Shown here piece after piece: positions 25,747 through 34,580 of a DNA stretch of 64,000 nucleotides. The stretch lies in NCBI GenBank assembly GCA_016710435.1, contig JADJVV010000001.1, forward strand, positions 2,130,501 through 2,194,500, written 5' to 3'. This stretch comes from Hyphomicrobiales bacterium. GTDB lineage: Bacteria > Pseudomonadota > Alphaproteobacteria > Rhizobiales > Aestuariivirgaceae. Under the pieces are notes generated by a model. That model was not told where the DNA came from. It worked only from the letters and a program-made list of their open reading frames with translations, and made no database searches. The translations under genes were made by a program, and so were the position numbers. Each line of letters opens with the position of its first letter. Positions within the stretch are counted from its first letter, which is position 1.

Positions 25747-27399
25747 ATGGCAACCGCGCACGCCGCTCATGACGATCACCACGCCGACCCTTCGGGCTGG
25801 CGCCGTTACGTCTATTCCACCAACCACAAGGACATCGGCACGATGTACCTGTGGTTCTCCATCATGGCTGGCTGTATCGGCGGCATCCTGTCCGTCTTCA
25901 TGCGCATGGAACTGCAGGAGCCGGGAATCCAGATTTTCCACGGCCTCGCCCAGATGGTCTATGGCGTTGACGCGGCCTCGGCCGTGGACAACGGCAAGCA
26001 CATGTTCAACGCCTTCGTGACGGCCCACGGCCTGATCATGGTGTTCTTCATGATCATGCCCGCCATGATCGGCGGTTTCGGCAACTGGTTTGTGCCCCTC
26101 ATGATCGGTGCTCCCGACATGGCCTTCCCGCGCATGAACAACATCTCCTTCTGGCTCCTTGTTCCCTCCTTCACGCTGCTGCTGATCTCGCTCTTCGTCG
26201 AAGGTCCCGCCGGCATGCACGGCGCGGGCACGGGCTGGACGGTCTATGCGCCGCTCTCCACGTCTGCCCATCCGGGACCTGCCGTGGACTTCGCCATCCT
26301 GTCGCTCCACATCGCGGGCGCCTCCTCGATCCTCGGCGCCATCAACTTCATCACCACCATCTTCAACATGCGCGCCCCCGGCATGACACTGCACAAGATG
26401 CCGCTCTTCGTCTGGGCCGTGCTTGTCACCGTGTTCCTGCTGCTCCTTTCGCTGCCGGTTCTCGCGGGCGCCATCACCATGCTGCTCACCGACCGCAACT
26501 TCGGAACCTCGTTCTTCGAAGCCTCGCAGGGCGGTGACCCCGTGCTCTACCAGCACCTCTTCTGGTTCTTCGGACATCCGGAAGTGTACATCCTGATTCT
26601 GCCCGGCTTCGGCATCGTCAGCCACATCGTCTCCACCTTCTCCAAGAAGCCGGTGTTCGGCTATCTCGGCATGGCCTACGCCATGGTGGCAATCGGCGTC
26701 GTCGGCTTCATCGTCTGGGCCCACCACATGTATACCGTGGGTCTGGACGCCGACACGCAGGCCTACTTCGTGGCCGCGACGATGATCATCGCCGTGCCCA
26801 CCGGCGTGAAGATCTTCTCGTGGATCGCCACCATGTGGGGCGGCTCCATCGAGTTCAAGGCGCCCATGGTCTGGGCCATCGGCTTCATCTTCCTGTTCAC
26901 CGTGGGCGGTGTGACGGGCGTGGTGCTGGCCAACGCCGGTGCTGACCGTTCGCTGCACGATACCTACTACGTGGTGGCCCACTTCCACTACACCATGTCG
27001 CTCGGCGCCACCTTCGCCATCTTCGCGGGTTGGTACTACTGGTTCCCGAAGATTTTCGGTTACATGTACTCCGACTTCATCGCCAAGCTGCACTTCTGGG
27101 TCACCTTCGTCGGCGTGAACCTGGTGTTCTTCCCGCAGCACTTCCTCGGCCTCGCCGGCATGCCGCGCCGCTACATCGACTATCCGGAAGTTTTCGCCGG
27201 CTGGAACTTTGTGTCGTCGATCGGTTCCTACATCTCGGCCTTCGGCATCCTGATCTTCCTCTATGGTGTCATCAACGCCTTCATGCGCAAGCAGAAGGCC
27301 GCCGACAATCCCTGGGGTGAAGGCGCAACGACGCTGGAATGGACACTCTCGTCCCCGCCGCCGTTCCACCAGTTCTCCACCCTGCCGGTCATCAAGTAA
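25747..27399 (+). CDS. ctaD: cytochrome c oxidase subunit I (aa3 type)
   Basis: The catalytic subunit that reduces oxygen at the heme a3-CuB centre and pumps protons. The 550-residue protein opens with the typical GWRRYVYSTNHKDIGTMYL; low-spin heme ligand in AHGLIMVFFM, the CuB histidine and cross-linked tyrosine in WFFGHPEVYILILPGFG, the CuB His pair in FIVWAHHMYTVG, and the heme histidines in DTYYVVAHFHYTMS are all present. The D-channel region GGFGNWFVPLMIGAPDMAFPR is intact, so this is an A-type pump. Twelve helices are expected. Confidence 0.98.
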   Translation: MATAHAAHDDHHADPSGWRRYVYSTNHKDIGTMYLWFSIMAGCIGGILSVFMRMELQEPGIQIFHGLAQMVYGVDAASAVDNGKHMFNAFVTAHGLIMVFFMIMPAMIGGFGNWFVPLMIGAPDMAFPRMNNISFWLLVPSFTLLLISLFVEGPAGMHGAGTGWTVYAPLSTSAHPGPAVDFAILSLHIAGASSILGAINFITTIFNMRAPGMTLHKMPLFVWAVLVTVFLLLLSLPVLAGAITMLLTDRNFGTSFFEASQGGDPVLYQHLFWFFGHPEVYILILPGFGIVSHIVSTFSKKPVFGYLGMAYAMVAIGVVGFIVWAHHMYTVGLDADTQAYFVAATMIIAVPTGVKIFSWIATMWGGSIEFKAPMVWAIGFIFLFTVGGVTGVVLANAGADRSLHDTYYVVAHFHYTMSLGATFAIFAGWYYWFPKIFGYMYSDFIAKLHFWVTFVGVNLVFFPQHFLGLAGMPRRYIDYPEVFAGWNFVSSIGSYISAFGILIFLYGVINAFMRKQKAADNPWGEGATTLEWTLSSPPPFHQFSTLPVIK

Positions 27400-27417
27400 G
27401 GCTGGGCGGTTCCGGAT

Positions 27418-28362
27418 ATGGCATCGGGTACGGCCCATACCGCTTCCACCCTGGCCGCCAATGGCGGTCAGGGGACGGCTGGCGACTACATCGCGCTCTT
27501 GAAGCCGCGGGTGATGTCGCTTGTCGTCTTCACGGCGGTCGTGGGCCTGTTCGCGGCCCCGGGGGAACTCCATCCCTGGCTCGGCTTTGTCACCATTCTC
27601 TGCATCGCCCTTGGCGGCGGCGCCTCGGGCGCCCTCAACATGTGGTATGATGCCGACATCGACGCGGTGATGAAGCGCACGGCCAAGCGACCCATCCCGT
27701 CTGGGGCCATCGCGCCGGGTGAAGCGCTGGGCTACGGCCTTGCCCTCTCCGCCGCTGCGGTTCTCATGCTCGGCCTGTTCGTGAATGTGGCCTCGGCACT
27801 GCTGCTGGCCTTCACGATCTTCTTCTATGTCGTCGTCTACACCATGGGCCTCAAGCGCCGCACCGCGCAGAACATCGTGATCGGCGGCGCTGCGGGTGCC
27901 TTCCCGCCGATGATCGCCTGGACGGCCGTCACGGGGACGATTGATCCGGGCGCCATCGCACTCTTCCTGCTCATCTTCATGTGGACGCCGCCGCACTTCT
28001 GGGCATTGGCCCTGTTCCGCGAGGGCGACTACGAAAAGGCCGGCGTGCCCATGCTGCCCAACGTGGCGGGCCGCCACGAGACCAAGAAGCAGATCCTGTT
28101 CTATTCGCTGCTGCTGGTGCCGACCGCGGCCGCTCCCGTGCTCACGGGCACGGCCGGCTATCTCTACGCCGCAGGCGCTGTGCTGCTCACGGCGAAGTTC
28201 CTCTTCGACGCCGTCACCGTCTATCGTGCCGCCACCCGCGAGGCCGAGGACAAGGCCTGCAAGAAGCTGTTCGGCTTCTCCATCCTCTGGCTCTTCGTGC
28301 TCTTCGCCCTCATTCTCGCGGAAAGACTGCTCAGCCTGCCCGTGATCGGGGGGCTGCTGTGA
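27418..28362 (+). CDS. ctaB: protoheme IX farnesyltransferase (heme O synthase)
   Basis: A membrane prenyltransferase that converts heme B to heme O with farnesyl diphosphate, the precursor of heme A for the aa3 oxidase. The 314-residue protein has the first Asp-rich motif in MWYDADIDAVMKRTAKRP, the second region VPMLPNVAGRHETKKQILFY, and WTPPHFWALALFREGDYEKAG, all signature blocks of UbiA-superfamily heme O synthases. It begins 18 bases after ctaD and ends one base into the next start (TGATG). The heme A synthase gene (ctaA) is not in the window. Confidence 0.96.
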   Translation: MASGTAHTASTLAANGGQGTAGDYIALLKPRVMSLVVFTAVVGLFAAPGELHPWLGFVTILCIALGGGASGALNMWYDADIDAVMKRTAKRPIPSGAIAPGEALGYGLALSAAAVLMLGLFVNVASALLLAFTIFFYVVVYTMGLKRRTAQNIVIGGAAGAFPPMIAWTAVTGTIDPGAIALFLLIFMWTPPHFWALALFREGDYEKAGVPMLPNVAGRHETKKQILFYSLLLVPTAAAPVLTGTAGYLYAAGAVLLTAKFLFDAVTVYRAATREAEDKACKKLFGFSILWLFVLFALILAERLLSLPVIGGLL

Positions 28363-28517
28363 TGGCTGAGCCCTTGAAGCCCTTCTCGCCCGAAGACATG
28401 GCCCGCCGCCGCCGCCGCTCCATCGTGATGGCGCTGGCGCTGCTGGCGCTGATCGCCATTTTCTTCATCAGCACGCTGGTCCGCCTGGGCGGCAACATGC
28501 CGGGAGGTGCGTCATGA
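28362..28517 (+). CDS. small single-helix membrane protein of the oxidase locus (CoxF-like)
   Basis: A 51-residue protein with a short basic N-terminal region (FSPEDMARRRRRS) and one transmembrane helix (IVMALALLALIAIFFISTLV). Genes of this kind sit between ctaB and ctaG in many alphaproteobacterial oxidase loci and are labelled CoxF or hypothetical. The start overlaps the ctaB stop by one base (TGATG) and its stop overlaps the ctaG start (ATGA), so it is clearly translated. A role in assembly is inferred from position. Confidence 0.8.
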   Translation: MAEPLKPFSPEDMARRRRRSIVMALALLALIAIFFISTLVRLGGNMPGGAS

Positions 28518-29086
28518 GCACCGCGCCTGACATGAACCGCCGCAACAGACGCGTCGCCGGCATTGCGGCCGGCGTGGCCGCAGCCATGCTCGGCCTCGCC
28601 TTCGCCTCCGTCCCCCTCTACCGCCTGTTCTGCGAAGCAACGGGCTTCAACGGAACGACGCAACGCGCCAGCGCCGCTCCGCAAGCGGCCGATGCCACCG
28701 TTTCCGTGCGCTTCGACGCCAATGTGGAAAAGGACATGGGCTGGACCTTCCATCCCGCACAAGGCACCCTCAACGTCCGCCTCGGCGAACCGGTGCTTGC
28801 GAAATATGTGGCCGTCAACACCACCGCGGCGGAAATCACGGGAACCGCCATCTTCAACGTGACGCCGCCTGAAGCCGGCGCCTACTTCAACAAGATCGAA
28901 TGCTTCTGCTTCACCGAGCAAACGCTGAAGGCTGGCGCCCGCGCCGAAATGCCCGTTCAGTTTTTCGTCGATCCCGCGATGCTGAAGGACGCCGACGCCC
29001 GCAACATCCGCGAGATCACCCTGTCCTACACCTTCTATCCAACCAAGAAGACCGCCAATGACCAGGCGGCCCTTTCGACCAATTAA
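28514..29086 (+). CDS. ctaG: cytochrome c oxidase assembly protein CtaG/Cox11
   Basis: A copper chaperone that loads CuB of subunit I. The 190-residue protein has a short cytoplasmic N-terminus, one membrane helix (IAAGVAAAMLGLAFASVPLY), then a periplasmic immunoglobulin-like domain. The copper-binding C-x-C motif is in FNKIECFCFTEQTL, and VPLYRLFCEATGFNGTTQRA matches the conserved third cysteine region. FVDPAMLKD and ITLSYTFYP complete the Cox11 signature. Confidence 0.97.
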   Translation: MSTAPDMNRRNRRVAGIAAGVAAAMLGLAFASVPLYRLFCEATGFNGTTQRASAAPQAADATVSVRFDANVEKDMGWTFHPAQGTLNVRLGEPVLAKYVAVNTTAAEITGTAIFNVTPPEAGAYFNKIECFCFTEQTLKAGARAEMPVQFFVDPAMLKDADARNIREITLSYTFYPTKKTANDQAALSTN

Positions 29087-29096
29087 GGAGCGACCC

Positions 29097-29963
29097 ATGG
29101 CCGACGCCCATGCCAAGAACCATGACTATCATCTCGTCGATCCGTCGCCGTGGCCCTTCGTGGGGTCCATGTCGGCGCTGATCCTCGCCATCGGCGCCAT
29201 TGTCTGGATGCACGGCAGCACCCCCATCGTCGCCCTCATCGGCCTGGCGCTGGTGCTCTACACCATGTTCATGTGGTGGCGTGACATCATCATCGAAGCC
29301 CACAAGGGCGACCACACGCCCGTCGTGTCGCTGCATCTGCGCTACGGCATGCTGCTGTTCATCGCCTCGGAAGTGATGTTCTTCGTGGCCTGGTTCTGGG
29401 CCTACTTCGATGCCAGCCTGTTCGCGGGTGAAGCCCAGCAGGCGGCCCGCGTGGCGGCAACCGGCGGCGTCTGGCCGCCCGCACCCGTCGGCGGCGAAGC
29501 CACCAGGATCTTCGATCCGTGGCACCTGCCGCTGATCAACACGCTGATCCTGCTCACCTCGGGCACGACGGTGACGTGGGCCCACCACGCCCTCCTGCAA
29601 AACGACCGCAAGGGTCTGATCAACGGCCTCATCCTCACGATCGTGCTGGGTCTGCTCTTCACCTGCGTGCAGGCCTATGAATACGGCCACGCCGCCTTCG
29701 CCTTCAGCCGCGCCCACGGTGGCAACATCTATGGCTCGACCTTCTTCATGGCCACGGGCTTCCATGGCTTCCACGTGATCGTCGGAACGATCTTCCTCAT
29801 CGTCTGCCTGTTCCGCGCGCTCAAGGGCCACTTCACGCCCCAGCAGCACTTCGGCTTCGAAGCCGCCGCCTGGTACTGGCACTTCGTGGACGTGGTCTGG
29901 CTGTTCCTCTTCGCCTGCATCTACATCTGGGGCTCGATCGGCGCGGTCATCCCCGCCGAATAA
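29097..29963 (+). CDS. ctaE: cytochrome c oxidase subunit III
   Basis: A seven-helix membrane subunit that stabilises subunit I and supports proton uptake. From the ATG at 29097 (MADAHAKNHDYHLVDPSPWP), with AAGGAG six bases before it, the protein has 288 residues. Signature blocks are FMWWRDIIIEAHKGDHTPVV, RYGMLLFIASEVMFFVAWFW, TLILLTSGTTVTWAHHALLQ, GFHGFHVIVGTIFL and AWYWHFVDVVWLFLF. It closes the core oxidase genes; a terminator follows. Confidence 0.97.
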   Translation: MADAHAKNHDYHLVDPSPWPFVGSMSALILAIGAIVWMHGSTPIVALIGLALVLYTMFMWWRDIIIEAHKGDHTPVVSLHLRYGMLLFIASEVMFFVAWFWAYFDASLFAGEAQQAARVAATGGVWPPAPVGGEATRIFDPWHLPLINTLILLTSGTTVTWAHHALLQNDRKGLINGLILTIVLGLLFTCVQAYEYGHAAFAFSRAHGGNIYGSTFFMATGFHGFHVIVGTIFLIVCLFRALKGHFTPQQHFGFEAAAWYWHFVDVVWLFLFACIYIWGSIGAVIPAE

Positions 29964-29983
29964 GCCGCAGGGCAAATACCTTG

Positions 29984-30008
29984 AAATGGCCGGGTCTCCC
30001 GGCCATTT
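29984..30008 (+). terminator. rho-independent terminator after ctaE
   Basis: AAATGGCCGGG (29984-29994) pairs with CCCGGCCATTT (29998-30008) around a three-base loop and runs into a T tract. The stem is almost identical in sequence to the terminator at 7516-7546. It separates core oxidase genes from DUF983 and SURF1. Confidence 0.82.
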
Positions 30009-30026
30009 TTCGTTTGGAAAGCGCGC

Positions 30027-30401
30027 ATGACCGAAAATTATTACCCCGACATCTCCCCCGTGAAATCAGGCCTCGCCGGCACCTGCCCGCGCTGCGGCCG
30101 TGGCAGGTTCTTCACCGGCTATCTCAAGGTCGCCAAGTCCTGCACCTCCTGCGGGCTGGACTTTTCCTTTGCCGACGCCGGCGACGGCGCCGCCTGGTTC
30201 GTGATGCTCTTTGCCTGCGTCGTGGGCGTGGGCTCGATCCTCGGCATCGAGGTGGCCTACCATCCCGCCTGGTGGGTACATGTGCTGATCGCCATTCCGG
30301 TGCTGATCATCCTGCCCGTGCTGATGTTGCGGCCCGTGAAGGGCATGCTGCTGGCCCAGCAATGGAAGACCAACGCCCACGAAGGACAGATCGACCGATG
30401 A
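30027..30401 (+). CDS. DUF983 membrane protein
   Basis: A 124-residue protein of DUF983, found with oxidase assembly genes throughout alphaproteobacteria. It has an N-terminal zinc-ribbon-like part with two CxxC pairs (GTCPRCGRGRFF and SCTSCGLDFS) and two transmembrane helices (about 53-75 and 85-105). The last four bases overlap the SURF1 start. The family has no proven activity; a role in oxidase biogenesis is inferred from this conserved linkage. Confidence 0.88.
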   Translation: MTENYYPDISPVKSGLAGTCPRCGRGRFFTGYLKVAKSCTSCGLDFSFADAGDGAAWFVMLFACVVGVGSILGIEVAYHPAWWVHVLIAIPVLIILPVLMLRPVKGMLLAQQWKTNAHEGQIDR

Positions 30402-31081
30402 CCACGGCCCGTCCGCGCGCCTGGCCCGTTCTGCTGGCGGCAGGCGTCGGCCTCGCCATCCTGCTGTCGCTCGGCATCTGGCAGGTGCAGCGTCTGGCGT
30501 GGAAAGAGGGGCTGATCGCGGCCATCGACCAGGCGCTGGCGGCTGAACCCGTCAGTCTTGCAGAGGCACTGGCGCGGTCCGATCCCGATTTCACCAAGGT
30601 TGCAGTTGCAGGCACGTTCGGAGAAAAATCCTTGCGCCTGCTGACCGCCGCCCCCGGTGGCGCGGGCTGGATGATCGTGCAGGGCTTCACCTCCACCGAG
30701 GGTCAAAGTCTGCTGGTGGCGCGCGGCGTGGCGGGAGATGCCCAGGAGGTGCCCGCCGCTGCTGGACCAGTGCAGCTTTCGGGCATCCTGCGCCGGCACG
30801 GCGCGCGTGCCGCCTTCGATGCCGACAACAATCCCGCCGCGAACCAATGGTACTGGTGGGATGTCCCGGCCATGCAGGCCGCGGCCCTTGGTCGCCCGCC
30901 CGCAACGCCGCTCGTCCTCCATCTCCTGCCGGCCACCCCGGCCACGGAAGGCCTGCGCGTCGATCCCCCGAAATCCGACCTCCGCAACAACCACCTCGGT
31001 TACGCCATCACCTGGTTCGGCCTTGCAGCTGCGCTGGTTGTGGTGGCGGGCGTGTTCCTGAGGGGACGTAACAAACCTTGA
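30398..31081 (+). CDS. SURF1 family oxidase assembly protein
   Basis: SURF1 proteins help insert heme A into subunit I. From the ATG at 30398 the 227-residue protein has the usual two helices, one at each end (VLLAAGVGLAILLSLGIWQV with the conserved LGxWQ(L/V)QR, and YAITWFGLAAALVVVAGVFL with YAITWF), and a periplasmic domain between them with VARG, RGxx-type turns and the NQWYWWDVPAM block. Coupled to DUF983 by ATGA. No terminator is evident before the repeat that follows. Confidence 0.92.
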   Translation: MTTARPRAWPVLLAAGVGLAILLSLGIWQVQRLAWKEGLIAAIDQALAAEPVSLAEALARSDPDFTKVAVAGTFGEKSLRLLTAAPGGAGWMIVQGFTSTEGQSLLVARGVAGDAQEVPAAAGPVQLSGILRRHGARAAFDADNNPAANQWYWWDVPAMQAAALGRPPATPLVLHLLPATPATEGLRVDPPKSDLRNNHLGYAITWFGLAAALVVVAGVFLRGRNKP

Positions 31082-31120
31082 AGTCGCGCGGGCACCCCAT
31101 TAATGCCCTGCCATCCGGGA

Positions 31121-31222
31121 ACCCCCTCAGCCCTCCGGGCAGCTCCTCCAACACGTTGGGGGAGCGTAAACGGTCTGCCCCCACCCAGCTTGCGGGGGAG
31201 GTGGCCCAAGGCCGGAGGGGGT
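31121..31222. repeat. imperfect palindromic REP-like element
   Basis: The 165-base gap before thrC holds two long complementary arms, about 31121-31150 and 31193-31222, of the form ACCCCCTC-x-GCC...CTCC, differing by a few bases. Such C-rich/G-rich imperfect palindromes are dispersed many times in alphaproteobacterial genomes and usually sit between genes. No gene is in the gap. Only one copy is in this window. Confidence 0.6.
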
Positions 31223-31246
31223 GGCTCCGCATTTGAAAGTGCCGTG

Positions 31247-32635
31247 ATGAAATACGTCTCGACCCGTGGTTCCGCTCCTGTCCTCTCTTTCGAGGATGCC
31301 ATGATTTCCGGGTTGGCCCGGGATGGGGGCCTTTATGTGCCGGATCAGGTGCCGGTCCTTTCCGTCGTTGAACTGAAGGAGCTGCGCGGCAAGCCCTTCG
31401 CCGATGTGGCCTTCGCCGTGGCGAGCCGCTTTGCCGATGGCGCCATCCCCGAGCGCGAACTCCGCCGCATGGTGGACGAGGCTTATGCCACCTTCGCCCA
31501 CAAGGCGGTGACACCGCTGAAGCAACTCGACTCCAACCACTTCCTGCTGGAACTGTTTCACGGCCCCACCATTGCCTTCAAGGACGTGGCCATGCAGTTG
31601 CTGGCCCGCCTGATGGATTGGTCGCTGGAACGCTCCGGCACCCGCGCCACCATTGTCGGCGCAACATCGGGCGATACCGGTGGTGCGGCCATCGAAGCCT
31701 TCCGCCACAGCCGCAACGCATCGATCTACATCCTGCATCCGCACGGTCGCGTCTCCGACGTGCAGCGCCGCCAGATGACGACCGTCCATGCGCCGCATGT
31801 CCACAACATCGCGCTCGAAGGCACCTTCGACGACTGCCAGTCCATCGTGAAGGCGCTCTTCAACGACCATGGCTTCCGCGACGGCATCCGCCTCGCCGGC
31901 GTCAACTCCATCAACTGGGTCCGCGTCATGGCCCAGATTTCCTACTACATCTATGCAGGCCTCGCCCTTGGCGCCCCCGATCGCGCCATCTCCTTCACCG
32001 TGCCCACGGGCAATTTCGGCAATGTCTTCGCCGGGCTGATGGCAAAGCGCATGGGACTGCCGATCGACCGCCTGGTGATCGCCACCAACGCCAACGACAT
32101 CCTCGACCGCACCGTGAAATCCGGCCGCTACGAGGTGAAGGGCGTGCACGCGACCATGAGTCCCTCCATGGACATTCAGGTCTCCAGCAATTTCGAGCGC
32201 CTCGTCTATCTCGCCAACAACCGGGACGCGCAGGCGGTGCTCCGCGCCATGGACGGCCTCAAGCAGTCCGGCGCCTTCAGCCTGGCCTCGGATGCGCTGC
32301 AATCGATCCGCGACGAATTCGATTCCGGCGCAAGCGGCGAGGCGGAAACCGCTGCCATGATGCGCACCATTCTGGAAGAGACGGGCGAGGTGCTGGACCC
32401 GCACACGGCCGTTGCCGTCGCCGTGGCGCGCCAGAACCAGGGGGCGGCCCCCATGGTTTCGCTGGCCACCGCCCACCCCGCCAAGTTCCCTGACGCGGTG
32501 CAGGCGGCCGTCGGGCTAAGGCCCGGTTTACCCCAACGATTTGAACACTTGATGACGGCGCAAGAAAGTTTCACAGTGCTTCCCAACAGCGTGGAAGCGG
32601 TGAAGGACCACATCAAGGCCCGCGCCCCGCTGTGA
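31247..32635 (+). CDS. thrC: threonine synthase
   Basis: A PLP enzyme that converts O-phosphohomoserine to threonine. From the ATG at 31247 (MKYVSTRGSAP) the protein has 462 residues, the length of the class found in E. coli, yeast and alphaproteobacteria. RDGGLYVP, the PLP lysine K112 in FHGPTIAFKDVAMQ, GATSGDTGGAAIEAF, VNSINWVRVMAQISYY and VPTGNFGNVFAG are diagnostic. The frame stays open upstream through the repeat element, but that part is not protein-like. It is followed 11 bases later by the M16 protease, as is common in this group. Confidence 0.96.
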   Translation: MKYVSTRGSAPVLSFEDAMISGLARDGGLYVPDQVPVLSVVELKELRGKPFADVAFAVASRFADGAIPERELRRMVDEAYATFAHKAVTPLKQLDSNHFLLELFHGPTIAFKDVAMQLLARLMDWSLERSGTRATIVGATSGDTGGAAIEAFRHSRNASIYILHPHGRVSDVQRRQMTTVHAPHVHNIALEGTFDDCQSIVKALFNDHGFRDGIRLAGVNSINWVRVMAQISYYIYAGLALGAPDRAISFTVPTGNFGNVFAGLMAKRMGLPIDRLVIATNANDILDRTVKSGRYEVKGVHATMSPSMDIQVSSNFERLVYLANNRDAQAVLRAMDGLKQSGAFSLASDALQSIRDEFDSGASGEAETAAMMRTILEETGEVLDPHTAVAVAVARQNQGAAPMVSLATAHPAKFPDAVQAAVGLRPGLPQRFEHLMTAQESFTVLPNSVEAVKDHIKARAPL

Positions 32636-32646
32636 GGGGAGGGTCT

Positions 32647-33912
32647 ATGTCTGTTGAAGTGTCGCGGCTGGAGAACGGCCTGCACGTGGTGACTCACACC
32701 ATGCCACACCTGGAAACGGTGGCGCTTGGCATCTGGGTGAAGGCGGGCGCCCGCGACGAGTTGCCGGAGGAAAACGGCATCGCCCATTTCCTCGAGCACA
32801 TGGCCTTCAAGGGCACGAAGCGGCGCACGGCGCAGGGCATCGCCGAAGAAATCGAGAGTGCCGGAGGTGAAATCAACGCCGCCACCGGCATGGAAACCAC
32901 CACCTATTACGCCCGCGTGCTGAAGAACGACTGGCAGCTCGCCCTCGACATCCTCTCCGACATCTTCCTCAATTCAACGCTCGATGAAAACGAGCTGGAA
33001 CGCGAGCGCGACGTCATCCTGCAGGAGATCGCCGCCGCCAAGGACCAGCCCGACGACCTCGTCTTCGATCTCGCCCAATCCGCCTGCTACGGCGACCATC
33101 CCCTGGGCCGCTCCATCCTCGGCCCGGCGAGCCTCATCGAGACCATGACGCGCGACCAGATGACAGCCTGGCGCGACCGCAACTACTGGGCCTCGCGCAT
33201 CGTTGTCTGCGCTGCGGGCAACATTGATCACAAGGCTTTCGCCCGCGAAACCGCGAAGCACTTTGGCCACCTCGGGCAAGGCCACGGGCCGCAGCGCCAC
33301 TCGCCCGTGTTCTCTGCCGGTGCCGCAACCGAACAGAAGCCGCTGGACCAGACGCACATCGTCCTCAACTTCAGCGCTCCCAACTATCGCGACCCGCGCA
33401 TCTACCAGATGCAGGTCCTGTCGGCGATCCTCGGCGGGGGCATGTCATCACGCCTGTTCCAGGAGGTGCGCGAGAAGCGCGGCCTCTGCTACAGCGTTTT
33501 CTCCTATGGCACGTCCTACGAAGACGTGGGCCAGCTTGGCGTCTATGCAGCAACCTCGCCGGAACACACCTCTGACCTCATTGAAGTCACTTCCAAGGTC
33601 ATGATGTCCATGGGGGAAGAAGTGACGGTGAAGGAAGTGGACCGTGCCAAGGCCCAGCTCAAGGCGAGCCTTGTCATGAATCTCGAAAGCGCCTCGTCGC
33701 GCGCCGATCAGGTCGCCCGCCAGTATCTCGCCTTCGGAAGCGTGCCGGAAATGTCGACGCTGGTGGAACGGATCAGCGCCGTCACGCCTGAAGATGTGAA
33801 GGCGCTCGCCCACAGCATTTTCTCCGGCAAGCCGCCCTCACTGAGTGCGGTGGGGCAATTGTCCGCGCTGGAAAGCCACAACAAGATCGCCGCCCGCTTC
33901 AAGAAGGGCTGA
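32647..33912 (+). CDS. M16 family zinc peptidase (mitochondrial processing peptidase-like)
   Basis: A 421-residue metallopeptidase from the ATG at 32647 (MSVEVSRLENGLHVV). The inverted zinc motif HFLEH lies at residues 47-51 (ENGIAHFLEHMAFKGT) and the distal glutamate in ELERERDVILQEI. The second, inactive half-domain has LGGGMSSRLFQEVREKRGLCY. It is the bacterial counterpart of the beta subunit of mitochondrial processing peptidase. The neighbouring order thrC, M16 protease, acetyltransferase is common in alphaproteobacteria. Confidence 0.93.
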   Translation: MSVEVSRLENGLHVVTHTMPHLETVALGIWVKAGARDELPEENGIAHFLEHMAFKGTKRRTAQGIAEEIESAGGEINAATGMETTTYYARVLKNDWQLALDILSDIFLNSTLDENELERERDVILQEIAAAKDQPDDLVFDLAQSACYGDHPLGRSILGPASLIETMTRDQMTAWRDRNYWASRIVVCAAGNIDHKAFARETAKHFGHLGQGHGPQRHSPVFSAGAATEQKPLDQTHIVLNFSAPNYRDPRIYQMQVLSAILGGGMSSRLFQEVREKRGLCYSVFSYGTSYEDVGQLGVYAATSPEHTSDLIEVTSKVMMSMGEEVTVKEVDRAKAQLKASLVMNLESASSRADQVARQYLAFGSVPEMSTLVERISAVTPEDVKALAHSIFSGKPPSLSAVGQLSALESHNKIAARFKKG

Positions 33913-33925
33913 GGGCAAGTTCCCC

Positions 33926-34495
33926 ATGGGTTTGCTCGACAGTTTCCGCCGCACGTCAGATATTGCGACGCTGTCCGGGCAGGGCGTCAGCCTGCGCTTT
34001 CCGGTTCCGGATGATTTCGAAGCGTGGTCCGGTCTTCGCGCCCGCAGCCGCGATTTCCTGGAGCCGTGGGAGCCTGTGTGGCCGTCGGATGAACTGTCCC
34101 CCGCAGCCTTCCGCATCCGCATCCGCCGCTACCGGCAATTGCGCAACGAAGACCTCTGCTATCCCTATTTCATCTTCTCCGGCGGCAATTTCGTCGGGGC
34201 GGCAACGCTCTCCAACGTGCGCCGCGGCGTCGCCCACACGGCGACGCTGGGATACTGGATCGGCCAGCCCTATGCCCGCTCTGGCTACATGAGCCGCGCC
34301 CTCTCGCTGCTCCTGCCCCATTGCTTCTCCACCCTGGCGCTGCACCGGGTGGAAGCCGCCTGCCTGCCGCGCAATACAGCCTCCATCCGTTTGCTGGAGA
34401 AGGTGGGCTTCGAGCGCGAAGGCTACGCACGTTCGTATCTGCAAATCGCGGGGCGGTGGGAAGACCATTTGCTCTACGCAAAAATCGGCCCCTGA
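33926..34495 (+). CDS. GNAT acetyltransferase, RimJ/RimL-like
   Basis: A 189-residue N-acetyltransferase from the ATG at 33926 (MGLLDSFRRTS), 13 bases after the M16 gene. The GNAT fold shows ATLGYWIGQPYARSGYMSRA, where Q/R-x-x-G-x-G/A is present as a relaxed acetyl-CoA loop, and the RimJ/L-type ending LHRVEAACLPRNTASIRLLE, KVGFEREGYARSYLQIAGRW. Such enzymes acetylate N-termini of ribosomal or other proteins; the actual target is unknown. Confidence 0.88.
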   Translation: MGLLDSFRRTSDIATLSGQGVSLRFPVPDDFEAWSGLRARSRDFLEPWEPVWPSDELSPAAFRIRIRRYRQLRNEDLCYPYFIFSGGNFVGAATLSNVRRGVAHTATLGYWIGQPYARSGYMSRALSLLLPHCFSTLALHRVEAACLPRNTASIRLLEKVGFEREGYARSYLQIAGRWEDHLLYAKIGP

Positions 34496-34580
34496 TGGCG
34501 GCCCGGCCGGCTGAGTGTTCTGGTCATCCCCGAAGGATTTCGCCTGCGCAACCATCCCGCGTTGGCGCTACATTGGCGCC

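Noticed and set aside
25720..28077. Open frame of 785 codons on the minus strand
   Set aside because: It lies opposite ctaD and ctaB, is rich in His, Asp, Glu, Arg and Gly as expected for the reverse of GC-rich codons, and has no domain. It is a shadow.
31127..32476. Open frame of 449 codons on the minus strand
   Set aside because: Antisense to thrC; composition is that of an antisense frame.
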